From NCBI GenBank assembly GCA_036386515.1, contig DASVVO010000084.1, positions 62,001-126,000 on the forward strand: a stretch of 64,000 nucleotides of DNA. Reading direction: 5' to 3'. Origin of the DNA: JAIVJZ01 sp036386515 (lineage in GTDB: Bacteria > Acidobacteriota > Blastocatellia > Pyrinomonadales > Pyrinomonadaceae). This document shows, piece by piece, positions 11,062 through 20,063 of this stretch (positions are counted from its first letter, which is position 1; every line of letters starts with the position of its first letter). The position numbers were made by a program, and so were the translations under genes. The notes beneath the pieces were generated by a model. That model did no database searches, was not told where the DNA came from, and was given only the letters and a program-made list of their open reading frames with translations.

Positions 11062-12504
11062 CTACTCCGGCGCGCTTTCCACAAACTTCAACATCTCCTG
11101 ATGCAACGCGCGCCGTTCGAGAAAGAGCCGCAGCACCCGCCGCCGGTTGTTGACGAGCACAAGGCCGCCCTTGAACCAGCCGCGCAGGTCGTACAACATC
11201 TCCAGTGAACGCATCGCCGCGTAGCCGCACACGACGGAAAAGGGTAAGGCCAGCAACGCGGCGCGCCACCCCCAACGTAAATAACAGAGCGCGCCGACGA
11301 CGAGCCACGTCAGCGGCATGAGCGCCATGGCGGCCAGTATCTTCACGGTCGGCGCGATCTCGTCCACGCCGTGCCGCCGGTAGAAGCGCGACAGCAGATC
11401 GCAGACGACGAAGGCGGGCAGGTGCAGGAGCGCGCCCGGAAGCGAGAGGGGCAGGAGCAGCACAACGAGCGCGGCGCGCAGCAGGAAGTGGCGAAAGACG
11501 TTCCAACGCGTGTGCGTCAGGAGCGACAAATTTTCGGCGTTCAGCCCGAGCGCGCCGAGTTCCGCTTCGTGTTGCAAAATTCTGCGCCGCAGCGTGTCCT
11601 GGCTCTCTCCCGTTTCGCCCGCCGCAGCAGCAGCCGGGGGCGACAATTTCTCCGCGATGCGCCGACGCAGGTCAAACTCCGCCGCGAGGGTTTGGCGCAG
11701 GCTGAGGCTCTCGTAAAGCGACGAAAAGAGTTCCTGCGCTTTCGTCACCACTCCCAACTCTTCGTCGTCTTCGACGTTCAAAGTAACTTCGAGCAGAGCC
11801 TCTTCGATGCGCGCGGATAGCTCTCTGACGGCTTCGCGCGGCGGTTCGCCCTGCGCGTCCAAACGAACGGCGCGCGCTTCAATCGCCGCGCCGAAACTGA
11901 TCAGGGCTTCGCTGCGAAAGGAGGTCTTCGACGTGTAGTAAAGCCCGACGGGGACGATCTTCAACGCGCCGCTCAGGTCTCGCGCGCCGTCGTCCATCGC
12001 GGGCTGTGCGACGGACAGCGCGCCGAGGGCGATGCGCGCCGCGCCGGTCTTGACGGGCAGCAGCCGCGTCGCGTTGTGCGAGACGCCTTCGGGGAACAGC
12101 GCGATGCAGCGGTTTTGCCTGAGCAGCGCGTGGCATCGTTCGAACGTGAGCCTGTTTTTCGCGCCGTCTTCCTCCGGGTCAACGCGGCGGTAGAGCGGCA
12201 GGGTCTCGACCGCGTTGATGAGAAACTTGATGACGGGAATGCGAAAGAGCGTGGACTTGGCGAGAAAGGAGATGCGACGCGGGAGGGCGCAGAAGATGAG
12301 CGCGGGATCGATCAGCCCGTTCGGGTGATTGGAGACGAAGATGAGAGGTTCATCGGGCGGCACGTGGCGCGCGCCGCCGATCTCGATGCGCCGGAAGAAG
12401 AGACGAAGCGCGATGCTCAGGATGAGGTGGACGATCCGACGCGTCCAACTTCCTTTTTGCCGCAACGCCATGTCGCGAAAACGGAGTACGTAAGCGTCGC
12501 GCAT
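11062..12504 (-). CDS. Glycerophospholipid acyltransferase (PlsC-type), membrane protein
   Basis: The 480-residue protein carries an LPLAT acyltransferase domain in its N-terminal half. Block I reads SNHPNGLIDP, with His and Asp five residues apart instead of the usual four (NHX4D). Later blocks include LFPEGVSHN and the Pro-containing VKTGAARIALGA. It would acylate lysophosphatidate or glycerol 3-phosphate at the inner membrane. The C-terminal half has hydrophobic segments (LVVLLLPLSLPGALL, then LMPLTWLVVGALCYL), so it is membrane-bound and longer than plain PlsC (about 240). The gene stands alone between two hairpins. The domain is certain; the precise substrate is not. Confidence 0.85.
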   Translation of the reverse strand: MRDAYVLRFRDMALRQKGSWTRRIVHLILSIALRLFFRRIEIGGARHVPPDEPLIFVSNHPNGLIDPALIFCALPRRISFLAKSTLFRIPVIKFLINAVETLPLYRRVDPEEDGAKNRLTFERCHALLRQNRCIALFPEGVSHNATRLLPVKTGAARIALGALSVAQPAMDDGARDLSGALKIVPVGLYYTSKTSFRSEALISFGAAIEARAVRLDAQGEPPREAVRELSARIEEALLEVTLNVEDDEELGVVTKAQELFSSLYESLSLRQTLAAEFDLRRRIAEKLSPPAAAAAGETGESQDTLRRRILQHEAELGALGLNAENLSLLTHTRWNVFRHFLLRAALVVLLLPLSLPGALLHLPAFVVCDLLSRFYRRHGVDEIAPTVKILAAMALMPLTWLVVGALCYLRWGWRAALLALPFSVVCGYAAMRSLEMLYDLRGWFKGGLVLVNNRRRVLRLFLERRALHQEMLKFVESAPE

Positions 12505-12607
12505 GAATCGGATTATAGTCTGAATAAGAGGCGGCGGTAAGCTTGCGCGCGTCTGCCGGGCGCGAGCCGGTTCGCGGCAGCCGCTCTAACATATGTGCGG
12601 CCTCGAC

Positions 12608-12767
12608 AAAAGCGAACGCCCGTAGAAGATGTCCTCACAGCATCTTCTACGGGCTTGTTCAATCTCCCGGTGCGCCGGGCGGCGCAGGTTCGGAAGCTGT
12701 TGTTCGCTTTGTGACCGTTGACGGTCGCGGCGAGTGGTGTCCTCACTACACCCCACGCCTTTTATTG
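12608..12767 (-). ncRNA. Candidate structured small RNA, about 160 nt
   Basis: A complete non-coding transcription unit lies in the 418-base gap between two minus-strand genes. It has a promoter (12773-12801), a predicted start near 12766, four hairpins and a terminator. Hairpin 1 (12729-12759) exposes the 9-base loop UAGUGAGGA. The last hairpin (12618-12654, 14 perfect pairs) exposes CUGUGAGGA. So two stems of different sequence hold nearly the same loop, closed by UG/CA. Between them lie GACCG-UCAA-CGGUC and UGCGCC-GCCC-GGCGCA stem-loops. No open frame with a ribosome site fits. It does not match 6S, 4.5S, tmRNA or RNase P cores that I know. Loops ending in AGGA recall CsrA-sequestering RNAs, but that is speculation. 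Confidence 0.5.
12618..12654 (-). terminator. Terminator hairpin of the candidate small RNA
   Basis: Fourteen perfect base pairs (12618-12631 with 12641-12654) enclose a 9-base loop. On the minus strand the stem is followed by GTTCGCTTTTG, a short T-rich tail. It would also stop read-through from the gene ending at 12923. Confidence 0.65.
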
Positions 12768-12772
12768 AGCAG

Positions 12773-12801
12773 AGGCTATCACCAAACGGCACACGCGTCA
12801 A
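12773..12801 (-). promoter_or_regulatory. Putative sigma-70 promoter of the small RNA
   Basis: On the minus strand, TTGACG (12801-12796) and TAGCCT (12778-12773) are 17 bases apart. This is one of the best promoter matches in the window, yet no protein gene starts downstream before the terminator at 12618. Confidence 0.6.
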
Positions 12802-12922
12802 TAAAATCTGCAAAAATAAATGCCCCTGCCGGAGGCCGCCGCTCCCGACTTCAAGGCGACCTCCCGCCGAAGAAACAGGCGCGCCGGAAGCATCGCGCAT
12901 CTCCCCCGCGCGGGAGTGAAAC

Positions 12923-14200
12923 TCATGCTCCGTAGGCGATCCCGGCGACGCCGCCGATGAGCCTTTCGACTTCTTCCGCCGTCGTGTAGCAAGCGCATCC
13001 GGCGCGCACCAAGCCTTCGTCGCCGAGTGCGAGTCGTTCGATCACCGTGGCCGCGTAAAAGTCTCCGTGCGACAAAAAGAGTCCGCGCGCGGCCAACTCC
13101 CGCGCGACGACGCTCGATGCAACGCCTGCGACGGTGAACGAGACGGTCGGTGTCCGGGGCGCGTCAGGCGGCAGGCCGTAAACGCGCACGCCTTCGATCT
13201 CTTGCAACCCTTGCCATAGTCGCCGCGTCAAGGCCGCGCCACGCGTGTGCAGCGCGGCGAACGACGCGCGCAGACGCTCGCGGCGCGTGTCATTCGCCGC
13301 GACCGATGGGGCGAGCGAGGCGAAGAAATCCACGGCGGCGGCTGCCCCGGCGATGCCCTCGTGGTTGAGCGTCCCGGTCTCGGCGCGTTCGGGCGCGGTG
13401 TCGGGCGCGGGCGAGAGCTTGGGAAAATCGAGCGAGTCCAACAACGCTTGCCTGCCGTAGAGCACGCCGACATGCGTGCCGCAAAACTTGTAGGCCGAAC
13501 AGGCGAGAAAATCGCAATCCAGTGCGCGCACGTCAACCAGGTTGTGCGGCGCGTAGTGAACGGCGTCAACGAAGCATAACGCTCCGACGCGGTGCGCCGC
13601 TTCCGCCGCGCGACGCACGTCCGTGATCGTGCCGAGCGCGTTCGAGGCCGCGCCCACGGCGACCAACTTCGTGCGCTCGTTGAGAAGGCTCTCGAAATCT
13701 TCCCAATCGAGCGCGCCCGTCTCCGGCAGCATCTTCGCCGTACGCACGACCGCGCCGCGTTCGCGCGCGAGCGCGTGCCACGGGGCGATGTTGGCATGGT
13801 GGTCGAGTTCGGTCACGATGATCTCGTCGCCCGCGTCGAAGCGGCGGCTGAGGGCGCGCGAGAGATGGAAGGCGAGCGTCGTCATGTTCGCGCCGAAGAC
13901 GATCTCGGTCGGCGCGGCGTGCAAAAAATCGGCGAGGGTTTCGCGCGCGGCTTCGAGGATGGCATCAGTCTCCGCGCTCGCCGGGTATGCCCAGTGCGTG
14001 TTGGCATTGTGGTGATAGAGATAATCCGTAATGGCTGCGATGACGGCGCGCGGAACCTGCGTGCCGCCAGGGCCATCGAAATAGGCGACCGGGTGGCCGC
14101 CGTGTTGTCGTTCGAGGGCGGGGAAGTGCGCTCTGATCTCTTCGACGGGCGGCGCATCGTCGTCGGCCTGCGGGTGCCGCCGTAAAGTTGCTTCTTTCAT
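12923..14200 (-). CDS. Cysteine desulfurase-like protein (class V aminotransferase, PLP)
   Basis: The 425-residue protein belongs to the class V aminotransferase fold. It begins with the family-typical IRAHFPALER and YFDGPGGTQVP segments. The cofactor region includes TELDHHANIAPW, VDAVHYAPH and the PLP-binding lysine in SAYKFCGTHVG. A late segment, AGCACYTTAEEVERL, closes the small domain. This matches the 'cysteine desulfurase-like' subfamily related to SufS and CsdA, which abstract sulfur from cysteine. It is not next to suf or isc genes, so an Fe-S role is not shown; another PLP reaction is possible. It is followed downstream by the candidate small RNA, and a small gene ends 36 bases upstream of its start. 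Confidence 0.87.
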   Translation of the reverse strand: MKEATLRRHPQADDDAPPVEEIRAHFPALERQHGGHPVAYFDGPGGTQVPRAVIAAITDYLYHHNANTHWAYPASAETDAILEAARETLADFLHAAPTEIVFGANMTTLAFHLSRALSRRFDAGDEIIVTELDHHANIAPWHALARERGAVVRTAKMLPETGALDWEDFESLLNERTKLVAVGAASNALGTITDVRRAAEAAHRVGALCFVDAVHYAPHNLVDVRALDCDFLACSAYKFCGTHVGVLYGRQALLDSLDFPKLSPAPDTAPERAETGTLNHEGIAGAAAAVDFFASLAPSVAANDTRRERLRASFAALHTRGAALTRRLWQGLQEIEGVRVYGLPPDAPRTPTVSFTVAGVASSVVARELAARGLFLSHGDFYAATVIERLALGDEGLVRAGCACYTTAEEVERLIGGVAGIAYGA

Positions 14201-14236
14201 CGGGATGGTCAGGGAAAGTTTCGGGCGTGGATAAGA

Positions 14237-14488
14237 TCAAATACTCGCCGCGCTGAAGTGCTCGGCGATGCCGCGGCGGATCGCCTCTTTGATCTCTTCA
14301 TCCGTGGAACCGGGGGCGGCTTCGAGCGTTACGCGAAACGGTTCCTGTTGCTGCATCACGTCGAGCAGGTCAATCGACCACGTGTGCTCGGAGCCATCGG
14401 CCGCCGCGACCGAGATCAGTTCGCAATCATTCCGCCGCGATTCGGCCAACGCCTGCCTCGCCAGTTCTTCCAATCGCTCCACGCGCAT
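14237..14488 (-). CDS. Hypothetical small acidic protein
   Basis: The 83-residue product begins MRVERLEELARQALAES and includes ELISVAAADGSEHTWSIDLLDV and an acidic helical C-terminus. The ATG at 14488 is preferred because GGAGAG lies about 8 bases upstream; an earlier start at 14530 has no such site. It has no membrane segment or known motif. It ends 36 bases before the desulfurase-like gene starts, so the two are likely co-transcribed. Function is unknown. Confidence 0.6.
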   Translation of the reverse strand: MRVERLEELARQALAESRRNDCELISVAAADGSEHTWSIDLLDVMQQQEPFRVTLEAAPGSTDEEIKEAIRRGIAEHFSAASI

Positions 14489-14594
14489 GGTGTCGTCTCT
14501 CCAAAGGTTTCGGGTTAGGGTAGCGAACAAGTCCGCCGCCCGTGCGGTTGCAACGGCGAACGGGCGGGGAGCGAATCTCCGCCCGCCGAGTTTG

Positions 14595-15857
14595 TTATTT
14601 TTTCTGCCTCACGTCGTAGGCGTAGATCGTGTCTTGATCGCGCAGGTAGAGGCGGCCGCCCGCGATGATCGGGTGCGTCCAGGTGGGCAGCGAATCCTGC
14701 GCGATGCGGAAGCGTCCCTTTTCGCGGTAGGCTTCGGGCGTCGCCTCGACGAGGCCGACCACGCCGTTCTCGCTCAGGCAATAGAGGTGCCCGTCGGCGT
14801 AAACGAGCGAGCCTTTGCCGACGCTGCGGTCTTTCCAGGCCACCTGCCCGTTATCGAAACGCATGGCCGTCAGGATGCCGCTGGAGAAGCCGTAGAGGTG
14901 GTCGCCGACGAGGATGGAACTGCTGTGATGGTTGCGCATGTCCTTCGTGAAATAGACTTCCTGCGCCGTCAGCGCGCCGCGCTCGCCCGCCTTGATCTCG
15001 ACGAGTCCGGCGCCCGTGCCGTAGTCGGAAGAGATAAAGACGCGGTTGCCGCGCGCAACGGGCGTCGCGGCGTTGGCCGTCCGGTTCGCGGCGCGCGAGT
15101 ATTCCCAGAGCAGTTTGCCGTCGCTCAAGGCCAAGCCGACGGCGCGGCGCGAGGTGAAGAAGACGACTTGCGGCATGCCGCCCGCCTCCATCGTGATGGC
15201 CGACGAATAACCGGCCTCGTCGCTTTGGCTTTTCCAGATGAGCGAGCCGTCGCGCTTGTTGAGCGCGACAATGGAGGCGTTTTCGCCGCCCGCGTTGACC
15301 AGCAACTTGTCGCCGACGATGAGCGGCGATTCGCTGATGCCCCAGGTGATGTTCGAGCCGCCGAACTTCGACAGCACGTTCATCGTCCAGATGCTTCGAC
15401 CCGTGCGCGTCTCAAGGCACGACAGGTCGCCGTTGCCGCCGAGGGCGTAGAGCCGTTCGCCTTCGACCGTGGGCGTGCCGCGCGGGCCGTCACCGCGGTC
15501 GTTGCGAAAGGCCGCGCCGTGCGGCTTCGCCCAGAGTTCCTTGCCCGTCGCCACGTCGAACGCGACGATAAACTCGCGGTCGCCGCGTAGTCCGAGCGTG
15601 TAGAGTCGATTGTCGGCGACGGCGAGCGAAGAGTAGCCGCGCCCCGCGCCGGTCGCCTTCCAGATGAGCGGCGGGCCTTCGGCAGGCCACTGCTTGAGCA
15701 ACCCCGTCTCTCTTGAGATGCCGTCTCGATTCGGGCCGCGCCACTGAGGCCAGTTGCCGCCCAACCCGGCGGCGGCGGTCTGCCCCGCCGCTTCGACGCA
15801 CAAGCACAATGCCAATAACAAACAACCCGACATGACCTTGAAGTTCAAACTCTTCAT
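14595..15857 (-). CDS. Secreted PQQ-like beta-propeller protein (BamB-like repeats)
   Basis: The 420-residue protein has a signal peptide (hydrophobic VMSGCLLLALCLCVEAAG) and the start motif NWPQWRGPNRDGIS, typical of PQQ-like propeller proteins. Repeating blades of the form 'gdrlYaLd..tGkelW' follow: FVAFDVATGKELW in variant form, YALGGNGDLSCLE and ALNKRDGSLIW. Such proteins act as periplasmic scaffolds; a quinoprotein dehydrogenase role would need cofactor residues that I cannot confirm. The ATG at 15857 has TAAGGAGC upstream. Although BamB is the best known relative, this is not a confident BamB orthologue. Confidence 0.8.
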   Translation of the reverse strand: MKSLNFKVMSGCLLLALCLCVEAAGQTAAAGLGGNWPQWRGPNRDGISRETGLLKQWPAEGPPLIWKATGAGRGYSSLAVADNRLYTLGLRGDREFIVAFDVATGKELWAKPHGAAFRNDRGDGPRGTPTVEGERLYALGGNGDLSCLETRTGRSIWTMNVLSKFGGSNITWGISESPLIVGDKLLVNAGGENASIVALNKRDGSLIWKSQSDEAGYSSAITMEAGGMPQVVFFTSRRAVGLALSDGKLLWEYSRAANRTANAATPVARGNRVFISSDYGTGAGLVEIKAGERGALTAQEVYFTKDMRNHHSSSILVGDHLYGFSSGILTAMRFDNGQVAWKDRSVGKGSLVYADGHLYCLSENGVVGLVEATPEAYREKGRFRIAQDSLPTWTHPIIAGGRLYLRDQDTIYAYDVRQKK

Positions 15858-16019
15858 GGGGAACGCTCCTTACTTAAAACCCGACTTTCAGGATGCCCGA
15901 TTATAGCAACACCGGAGGCGGCCGCCCCTAAAAAACTTTCCCGCACCGGGCACATAGTTTCGGACTCGAATATCCATTTCCCACGCGCTCCCTCGCGGCC
16001 GCGTTCAACTCTCGCCGAT

Positions 16020-17174
16020 CTACCGTTTGCGGCTGACGCCGAGAAAAGGCGCGTGCGTGTAGGCGACGGAGAAGTCGCCGCCCAACTTGAAGTGTCGTTT
16101 GATCGTGACGGCCGGGTCGAAGAACCATTCGCCGCGCGCGCCACCCCTGTCACCCCTGTCAAACCAGCCCCACGGCGGCCGCGCCGCATTGGGCGCGCCC
16201 TTGTTGCCGCGAAAGGTCGCGCCCAGTGCGCCGAGGTTCACCATCTCGCGCCGCGCCGGTGTGTGAGCCGCGCTGAAGGAACGCGCGCCGTAGTGGTAGG
16301 TGGTGCCGAAGGTTTGATTGACGCCGCCGCGCGCTCGCGGCCAGAGCGTCGTGGCAATAGGGAGCAGCGCGTAGCCGATTTCGGCCGAAGAAGACTTGTC
16401 GGGGTCGCCCGCACTACCGGCGAATTTATAAGTCAGTAACCCGTTAGACGACTTCTGTTTCTCGGTGCCGTCGAACGCAAGAACGCCGTGCCCCTTAGCC
16501 TCTACGTACAACTCCGGCCGCCCCGCATCTAACCTGACCACATCGAACTCGCTTCTGTGGCCGCCTTCGGTTCCAGGCAGGTATTGCAAGAAGCGGTCGT
16601 GAGCCAGCGTCTCCACGAACACGACGCGCGCCGCGCGCAACTCAGCCCCGGCCTTCGCCGCCACGACGAGACAGCCCTCCATATCATTTTCGTGAGCCAG
16701 CACCGCCTCGCCCGATAGTCCGGTCGGATCGTAGCGACCGCCATGCCGCACGCCCTCGCGTATGATCTCGCTGAGGATGCGCCCGCCCGTCCCGCTGCCC
16801 TTGTAATCGCGCGGGTGGAAGACGGCGTAATGGATGAAGAAGTGGGTCGGCGTTTCGCTGACGGCGTAGTAGACGTAAGCCCGCAGAGGGTAGCGCGTGT
16901 CGCCGGCGTTGTCCCAATTGTTGTCGCCGCGCCAGTCGCCGTCGAAGTCGAAATTGGTGATGTAGTCGTGCCGCCGTTGGTCGCCGAGCGACTGGTGAAA
17001 GACGGGCGCGAACTGCGACGCTATTTCGTGATCCCTGGCGGCGTTGGCGAGTTGAGCGTTGCCGCCGGGGCGGGTGGGCGGCTTTTTTTGTGCGACGACG
17101 GTGGCGGGCGGCCAGTTGAGTTGAAGGAAAAGGCAGGCGAGGAAAGCGAAGGGTAAATTTTTGAGAAGTTTCAA
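16020..17174 (-). CDS. Secreted protein of unknown function, Vps62/NPP1-like features
   Basis: The 384-residue protein has a clear signal peptide (LPFAFLACLFLQLNWPPATVVAQ). The mature part starts with a segment ending ITNFDFDGDWRGDNNWDN, then YVYYAVSETPTHFFIHYAVF and LAHENDMEGCLVV. The order (DFDGDW, aromatic HFFIHYAVFHPRD, H-E-N-D-M-E-G) recalls Vps62-related and NPP1-like proteins, where a His/Asp/Glu cluster binds metal. That link is by eye and weak. The C-terminal part contains GNKGAPNAARPPWGWFDRGD. It has its own promoter, has no partner gene, and faces outward from the cytoplasm. Function is unknown. Confidence 0.65.
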   Translation of the reverse strand: MKLLKNLPFAFLACLFLQLNWPPATVVAQKKPPTRPGGNAQLANAARDHEIASQFAPVFHQSLGDQRRHDYITNFDFDGDWRGDNNWDNAGDTRYPLRAYVYYAVSETPTHFFIHYAVFHPRDYKGSGTGGRILSEIIREGVRHGGRYDPTGLSGEAVLAHENDMEGCLVVAAKAGAELRAARVVFVETLAHDRFLQYLPGTEGGHRSEFDVVRLDAGRPELYVEAKGHGVLAFDGTEKQKSSNGLLTYKFAGSAGDPDKSSSAEIGYALLPIATTLWPRARGGVNQTFGTTYHYGARSFSAAHTPARREMVNLGALGATFRGNKGAPNAARPPWGWFDRGDRGGARGEWFFDPAVTIKRHFKLGGDFSVAYTHAPFLGVSRKR

Positions 17175-17285
17175 GATGACGCTCGCATGTCAGAATCGTG
17201 AAGCGGTTTTGCTTTCCGTTGAAGATGCGTGCGTAACGCTTGCCGCGCGCGCACCCGTTTGTTCCTCCGCGCCGAACGCCTTTGT

Positions 17286-17314
17286 CTATAACAGTCTTCG
17301 GTCGCCAGGGTCAA
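17286..17314 (-). promoter_or_regulatory. Putative promoter of the secreted Vps62-like gene
   Basis: On the minus strand, TTGACC (17314-17309) and TTATAG (17291-17286) are 17 bases apart; TATAGA one base on would also serve. The leader to the ATG at 17174 is about 105 bases. Confidence 0.5.
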
Positions 17315-17442
17315 CGCCAGGGGGCGTGGGACGGCGATAGCCCGGCGCTTGATTGATTTATCAGGTCGTGAGATTCCGTGATTCGCGGGCGTTGAAAATC
17401 CCTTCAAGACCTTCGTGCTCATGGGCGTGGGCGACGGCGCAG

Positions 17443-19362
17443 CTAGGCGAGTTCCGCGAGTTCAGCCCAGCGTTCGAGGTCGCGCGCGAGTTGGACGGCG
17501 AGGGTTTCGCGTTCCACGAAGAGTTGATGAACGAGGTGCGCGTCGCTTGAGTTCGCGGCGAGTTGAATTTCGAGTTCGCCCTGCCGCAGTTCGGCCGCTT
17601 GAATGCGCGCCTCCAACTCCTCCAACTCCCGCTGCTCTTTGAAAGTGAGTTTGCGTTGAGCTTTCGGCGCGGACGAGGCGGCGGCCACCGCGCTCTCCTT
17701 TTTAACCGGCCGCGCGGGCGGGGCGAGCGCGCCGGAAGCCGCCGCCGTCGTCGCCTGTTCCTGCCGCTGTCGCGCTTCCAGAAAAGCGGTGTAGTTGCCG
17801 GGATACTCGCGCACCTCGCCGCCCGCCTCGAAGCGGAAGATGTGTTCGACCGTGCGGTCGAGAAAATAGCGGTCGTGACTGACGACGACGAGGCAGCCGT
17901 TGAAGGCGTCGAGATAATCTTCGAGCGTGACCATGGTTTGAATGTCGAGGTCGTTGGTCGGCTCGTCCAATAGCAGAACGTTCGGCGCGCTCATCAGCAC
18001 GCGCAGGAGATAGAGTCGCCGCCGTTCGCCGCCGGACAATTTCCCGATGGGCGCGTATTGCATCGCGCCGTTGAAGAGAAACTTTTCCAGCATTTGCCCG
18101 GCGGTGACTACCGAGCCGTCGGCGGTCTCGATGCGTTCGGCCACCTGGCGAATGTAGTCTATGACGCGCTCCCCTTCGTCGAGCGCGCGGTTCTCCTGAT
18201 CGTAGTAGCCGAAGCGGACGGTTTGGCCGACTTCGAGCGAGCCGCGGTCGGGCTTCGTGCGGCCGGTGATGATCTCAAGCAGCGTGGTCTTGCCCGCGCC
18301 GTTCGGCCCGATGATGCCGATGCGGTCGCCGGGTTTCAGAATGTAGTTGAAGTTTTCGATGAGCGCGCGCCCGTCGTACGACTTGGCGATGTCGCGCAAC
18401 TCTAAAATCTTCTTGCCGATGCGGCTGGAGGAGACGGAGATGTCGAGTTCGACGCGCGCCGCGTCCTTCGGTTGCGCCATCAGACTCTCGGCGCGGTCGA
18501 TGCGCGCTTTGGACTTGCGCGTGCGCGCCTTCGCGCCGCGACGCAGCCACGCCAATTCGCGCCGGATGAGCATCTCGCGCTTCTGCCCTTCGGCCGCGCG
18601 GGCGAGTTCCTGTTCCTCTTTCCGTTCGAGATAGTAGGCGTAGTTGCCGTCGAAGGCTTGCACCGCGCCGCGGTCGATTTCGATGATGCGCCCGGTCACG
18701 CGGTCGAGGAAATAGCGGTCGTGGGTCACGAGCAGCAGCGCGCCGCGATAGCGTGTGAGATAGGCTTCGAGCCAGGTGATGGTTTCGGCGTCGAGATGGT
18801 TGGTCGGTTCGTCGAGGATGAGCAGTTGCGGCTTCGAGATGAGGGCGTGGGCGAGTGCGACGCGTTTGCGCTGCCCGCCGGAGAGGGTGCCCATGAGGGC
18901 GGCGGTGTCTTGAATGCCGAGGCGGCTGAGGACGGCGCGCGCGTCCGTCTCCAACTCCCACGCGCCCGAAGCCTCCAACTCGTGCGCCAACTCCGAGACG
19001 CGATTCAAACGCCGTTCGTCGTCCCCGTCGCCGGAGGCCAACGCCTGACAGGCGCGCTCGTAATCGAGCAGCAGTTTCGTCCGCGAGTCGCTGGCGGCGA
19101 AGACGGTGTCGAGCACGGTTTGCTGTGGGTCGTAGGGCGGGTTCTGCGGCAGGTAGCCGAGCGAGACGCCTTCGGCGAAGACGACCCGGCCGGTATCCGG
19201 TTGCTCCGCGCCCGCGATGAGACGCAGCAGCGTCGTTTTGCCCGAACCGTTCGCGCCGACCACGCCGATGCGGTCTTGGGAATCGAAGCCGAGCGTGACG
19301 TTTTGGAAGAGCGGCCTCAGCCCGTAGTTCTTGCTGAGCGACTCGATGGATAGAATATGCAT
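17443..19362 (-). CDS. uup: ABC-F ATPase Uup
   Basis: The 639-residue soluble protein has two ABC ATPase domains and no membrane segment. Domain 1 has Walker A GANGSGKTTLL, signature LSGGQRKR and Walker B LLILDEPTNHLD. Domain 2 has GPNGAGKTTLL, LSGGERRRL and LLLDEPTNDLD. The second DEPTNDLD, and a C-terminal extension (about 540-639) with a Pro/Ala linker and a charged coiled coil (KEQRELEELEARIQAAE), are typical of Uup. ABC-F proteins bind ribosomes or, for Uup, also branched DNA, and act in translation or replication stress. The gene is divergent from the first msrB. Confidence 0.92.
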   Translation of the reverse strand: MHILSIESLSKNYGLRPLFQNVTLGFDSQDRIGVVGANGSGKTTLLRLIAGAEQPDTGRVVFAEGVSLGYLPQNPPYDPQQTVLDTVFAASDSRTKLLLDYERACQALASGDGDDERRLNRVSELAHELEASGAWELETDARAVLSRLGIQDTAALMGTLSGGQRKRVALAHALISKPQLLILDEPTNHLDAETITWLEAYLTRYRGALLLVTHDRYFLDRVTGRIIEIDRGAVQAFDGNYAYYLERKEEQELARAAEGQKREMLIRRELAWLRRGAKARTRKSKARIDRAESLMAQPKDAARVELDISVSSSRIGKKILELRDIAKSYDGRALIENFNYILKPGDRIGIIGPNGAGKTTLLEIITGRTKPDRGSLEVGQTVRFGYYDQENRALDEGERVIDYIRQVAERIETADGSVVTAGQMLEKFLFNGAMQYAPIGKLSGGERRRLYLLRVLMSAPNVLLLDEPTNDLDIQTMVTLEDYLDAFNGCLVVVSHDRYFLDRTVEHIFRFEAGGEVREYPGNYTAFLEARQRQEQATTAAASGALAPPARPVKKESAVAAASSAPKAQRKLTFKEQRELEELEARIQAAELRQGELEIQLAANSSDAHLVHQLFVERETLAVQLARDLERWAELAELA

Positions 19363-19393
19363 TGCCGGTCGGTTAAAATACTTCGGTTAAAAT

Positions 19394-19422
19394 ATTTGCG
19401 ATAGACGCGAACACGCTACAAT
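19394..19422 (+). promoter_or_regulatory. Putative promoter of the msrB pair
   Basis: TACAAT (19417-19422) is a good -10 box; the -35 position 17 bases upstream is poor (ATTTGC). It lies in the divergent region between uup and msrB. Confidence 0.35.
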
Positions 19423-19494
19423 ACTTTCTCGCTCAATCCAACGCACCGTTCGTTACGTAAATAGAGAGAGAAGTTGAACTAAAGAGGTGTGCGA

Positions 19495-20016
19495 ATGAAT
19501 AGACGTTATTTTATCAAATCCGGTGCGACTCTCGGAGCGGCCGCCGTGCTCTTTAAACTGCCGCTCGCCGAAGCGTTGGCGCAGAGGGCGGCGCAGGGCG
19601 GCGCGGCCAATTTCAAAAAACTGTCGAAGACGGATGAAGAATGGAAGCGCACGCTGACGCCGGAGCAGTATCACGTCATGCGTGAGAAGGGGACGGAAGC
19701 TCCGGGGTCGAGTCCGCTGTTGAAGCACAAGGCGAAGGGCATCTACGCCTGCGCCGCTTGCGCTCTGCCCCTGTTCAGTTCGAGAACGAAGTATGATTCC
19801 CGCACTGGCTGGCCGAGTTTCTGGTCGCCCATCGCCAAACGAAACGTGCGCGAGGCGCGGGACGACGACGGCGGCATGACGCGCACCGAAGTCCTCTGTA
19901 ACCGCTGCGACTCGCACCTCGGCCACGTCTTCGACGACGGCCCAGACCCGACCGGACTCCGTTACTGTATGAACGGCGTGGCGTTGAAATTCGTGGCGGG
20001 CGCGACCCGCGCCTGA
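19495..20016 (+). CDS. msrB: Peptide-methionine (R)-S-oxide reductase with Tat signal
   Basis: The 173-residue protein starts MNRRYFIKSGATLGAAAVLF, a twin-arginine export signal, so it works outside the cytoplasm. The MsrB domain follows (about 45-170). It has zinc-binding pairs CAAC and CNRC, the GWPSF segment and the nucleophile Cys158 in RYCMN. It reduces methionine-R-sulfoxide in exported proteins. The ATG at 19495 is chosen because AAAGAGGTG ends about 6 bases upstream; a GTG six bases earlier overlaps that site. A second msrB without a signal follows 47 bases downstream, giving a periplasmic/cytoplasmic pair. Confidence 0.93.
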   Translation: MNRRYFIKSGATLGAAAVLFKLPLAEALAQRAAQGGAANFKKLSKTDEEWKRTLTPEQYHVMREKGTEAPGSSPLLKHKAKGIYACAACALPLFSSRTKYDSRTGWPSFWSPIAKRNVREARDDDGGMTRTEVLCNRCDSHLGHVFDDGPDPTGLRYCMNGVALKFVAGATRA

Positions 20017-20063
20017 ACGCCCGCGCCGTGGGCTTTTGAATTGATGGAAGAAGGAAGCGAATC

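Noticed and set aside
12608..12767. The small RNA considered as 6S RNA or 4.5S RNA
   Set aside because: It forms several short hairpins instead of one long rod with a central bubble, and it lacks the conserved SRP loop sequences.
12543..12935. A possible plus-strand gene of 130 codons across the small RNA
   Set aside because: Basic low-complexity translation, no ribosome site, and the minus strand holds a promoter and terminator that explain the region better.
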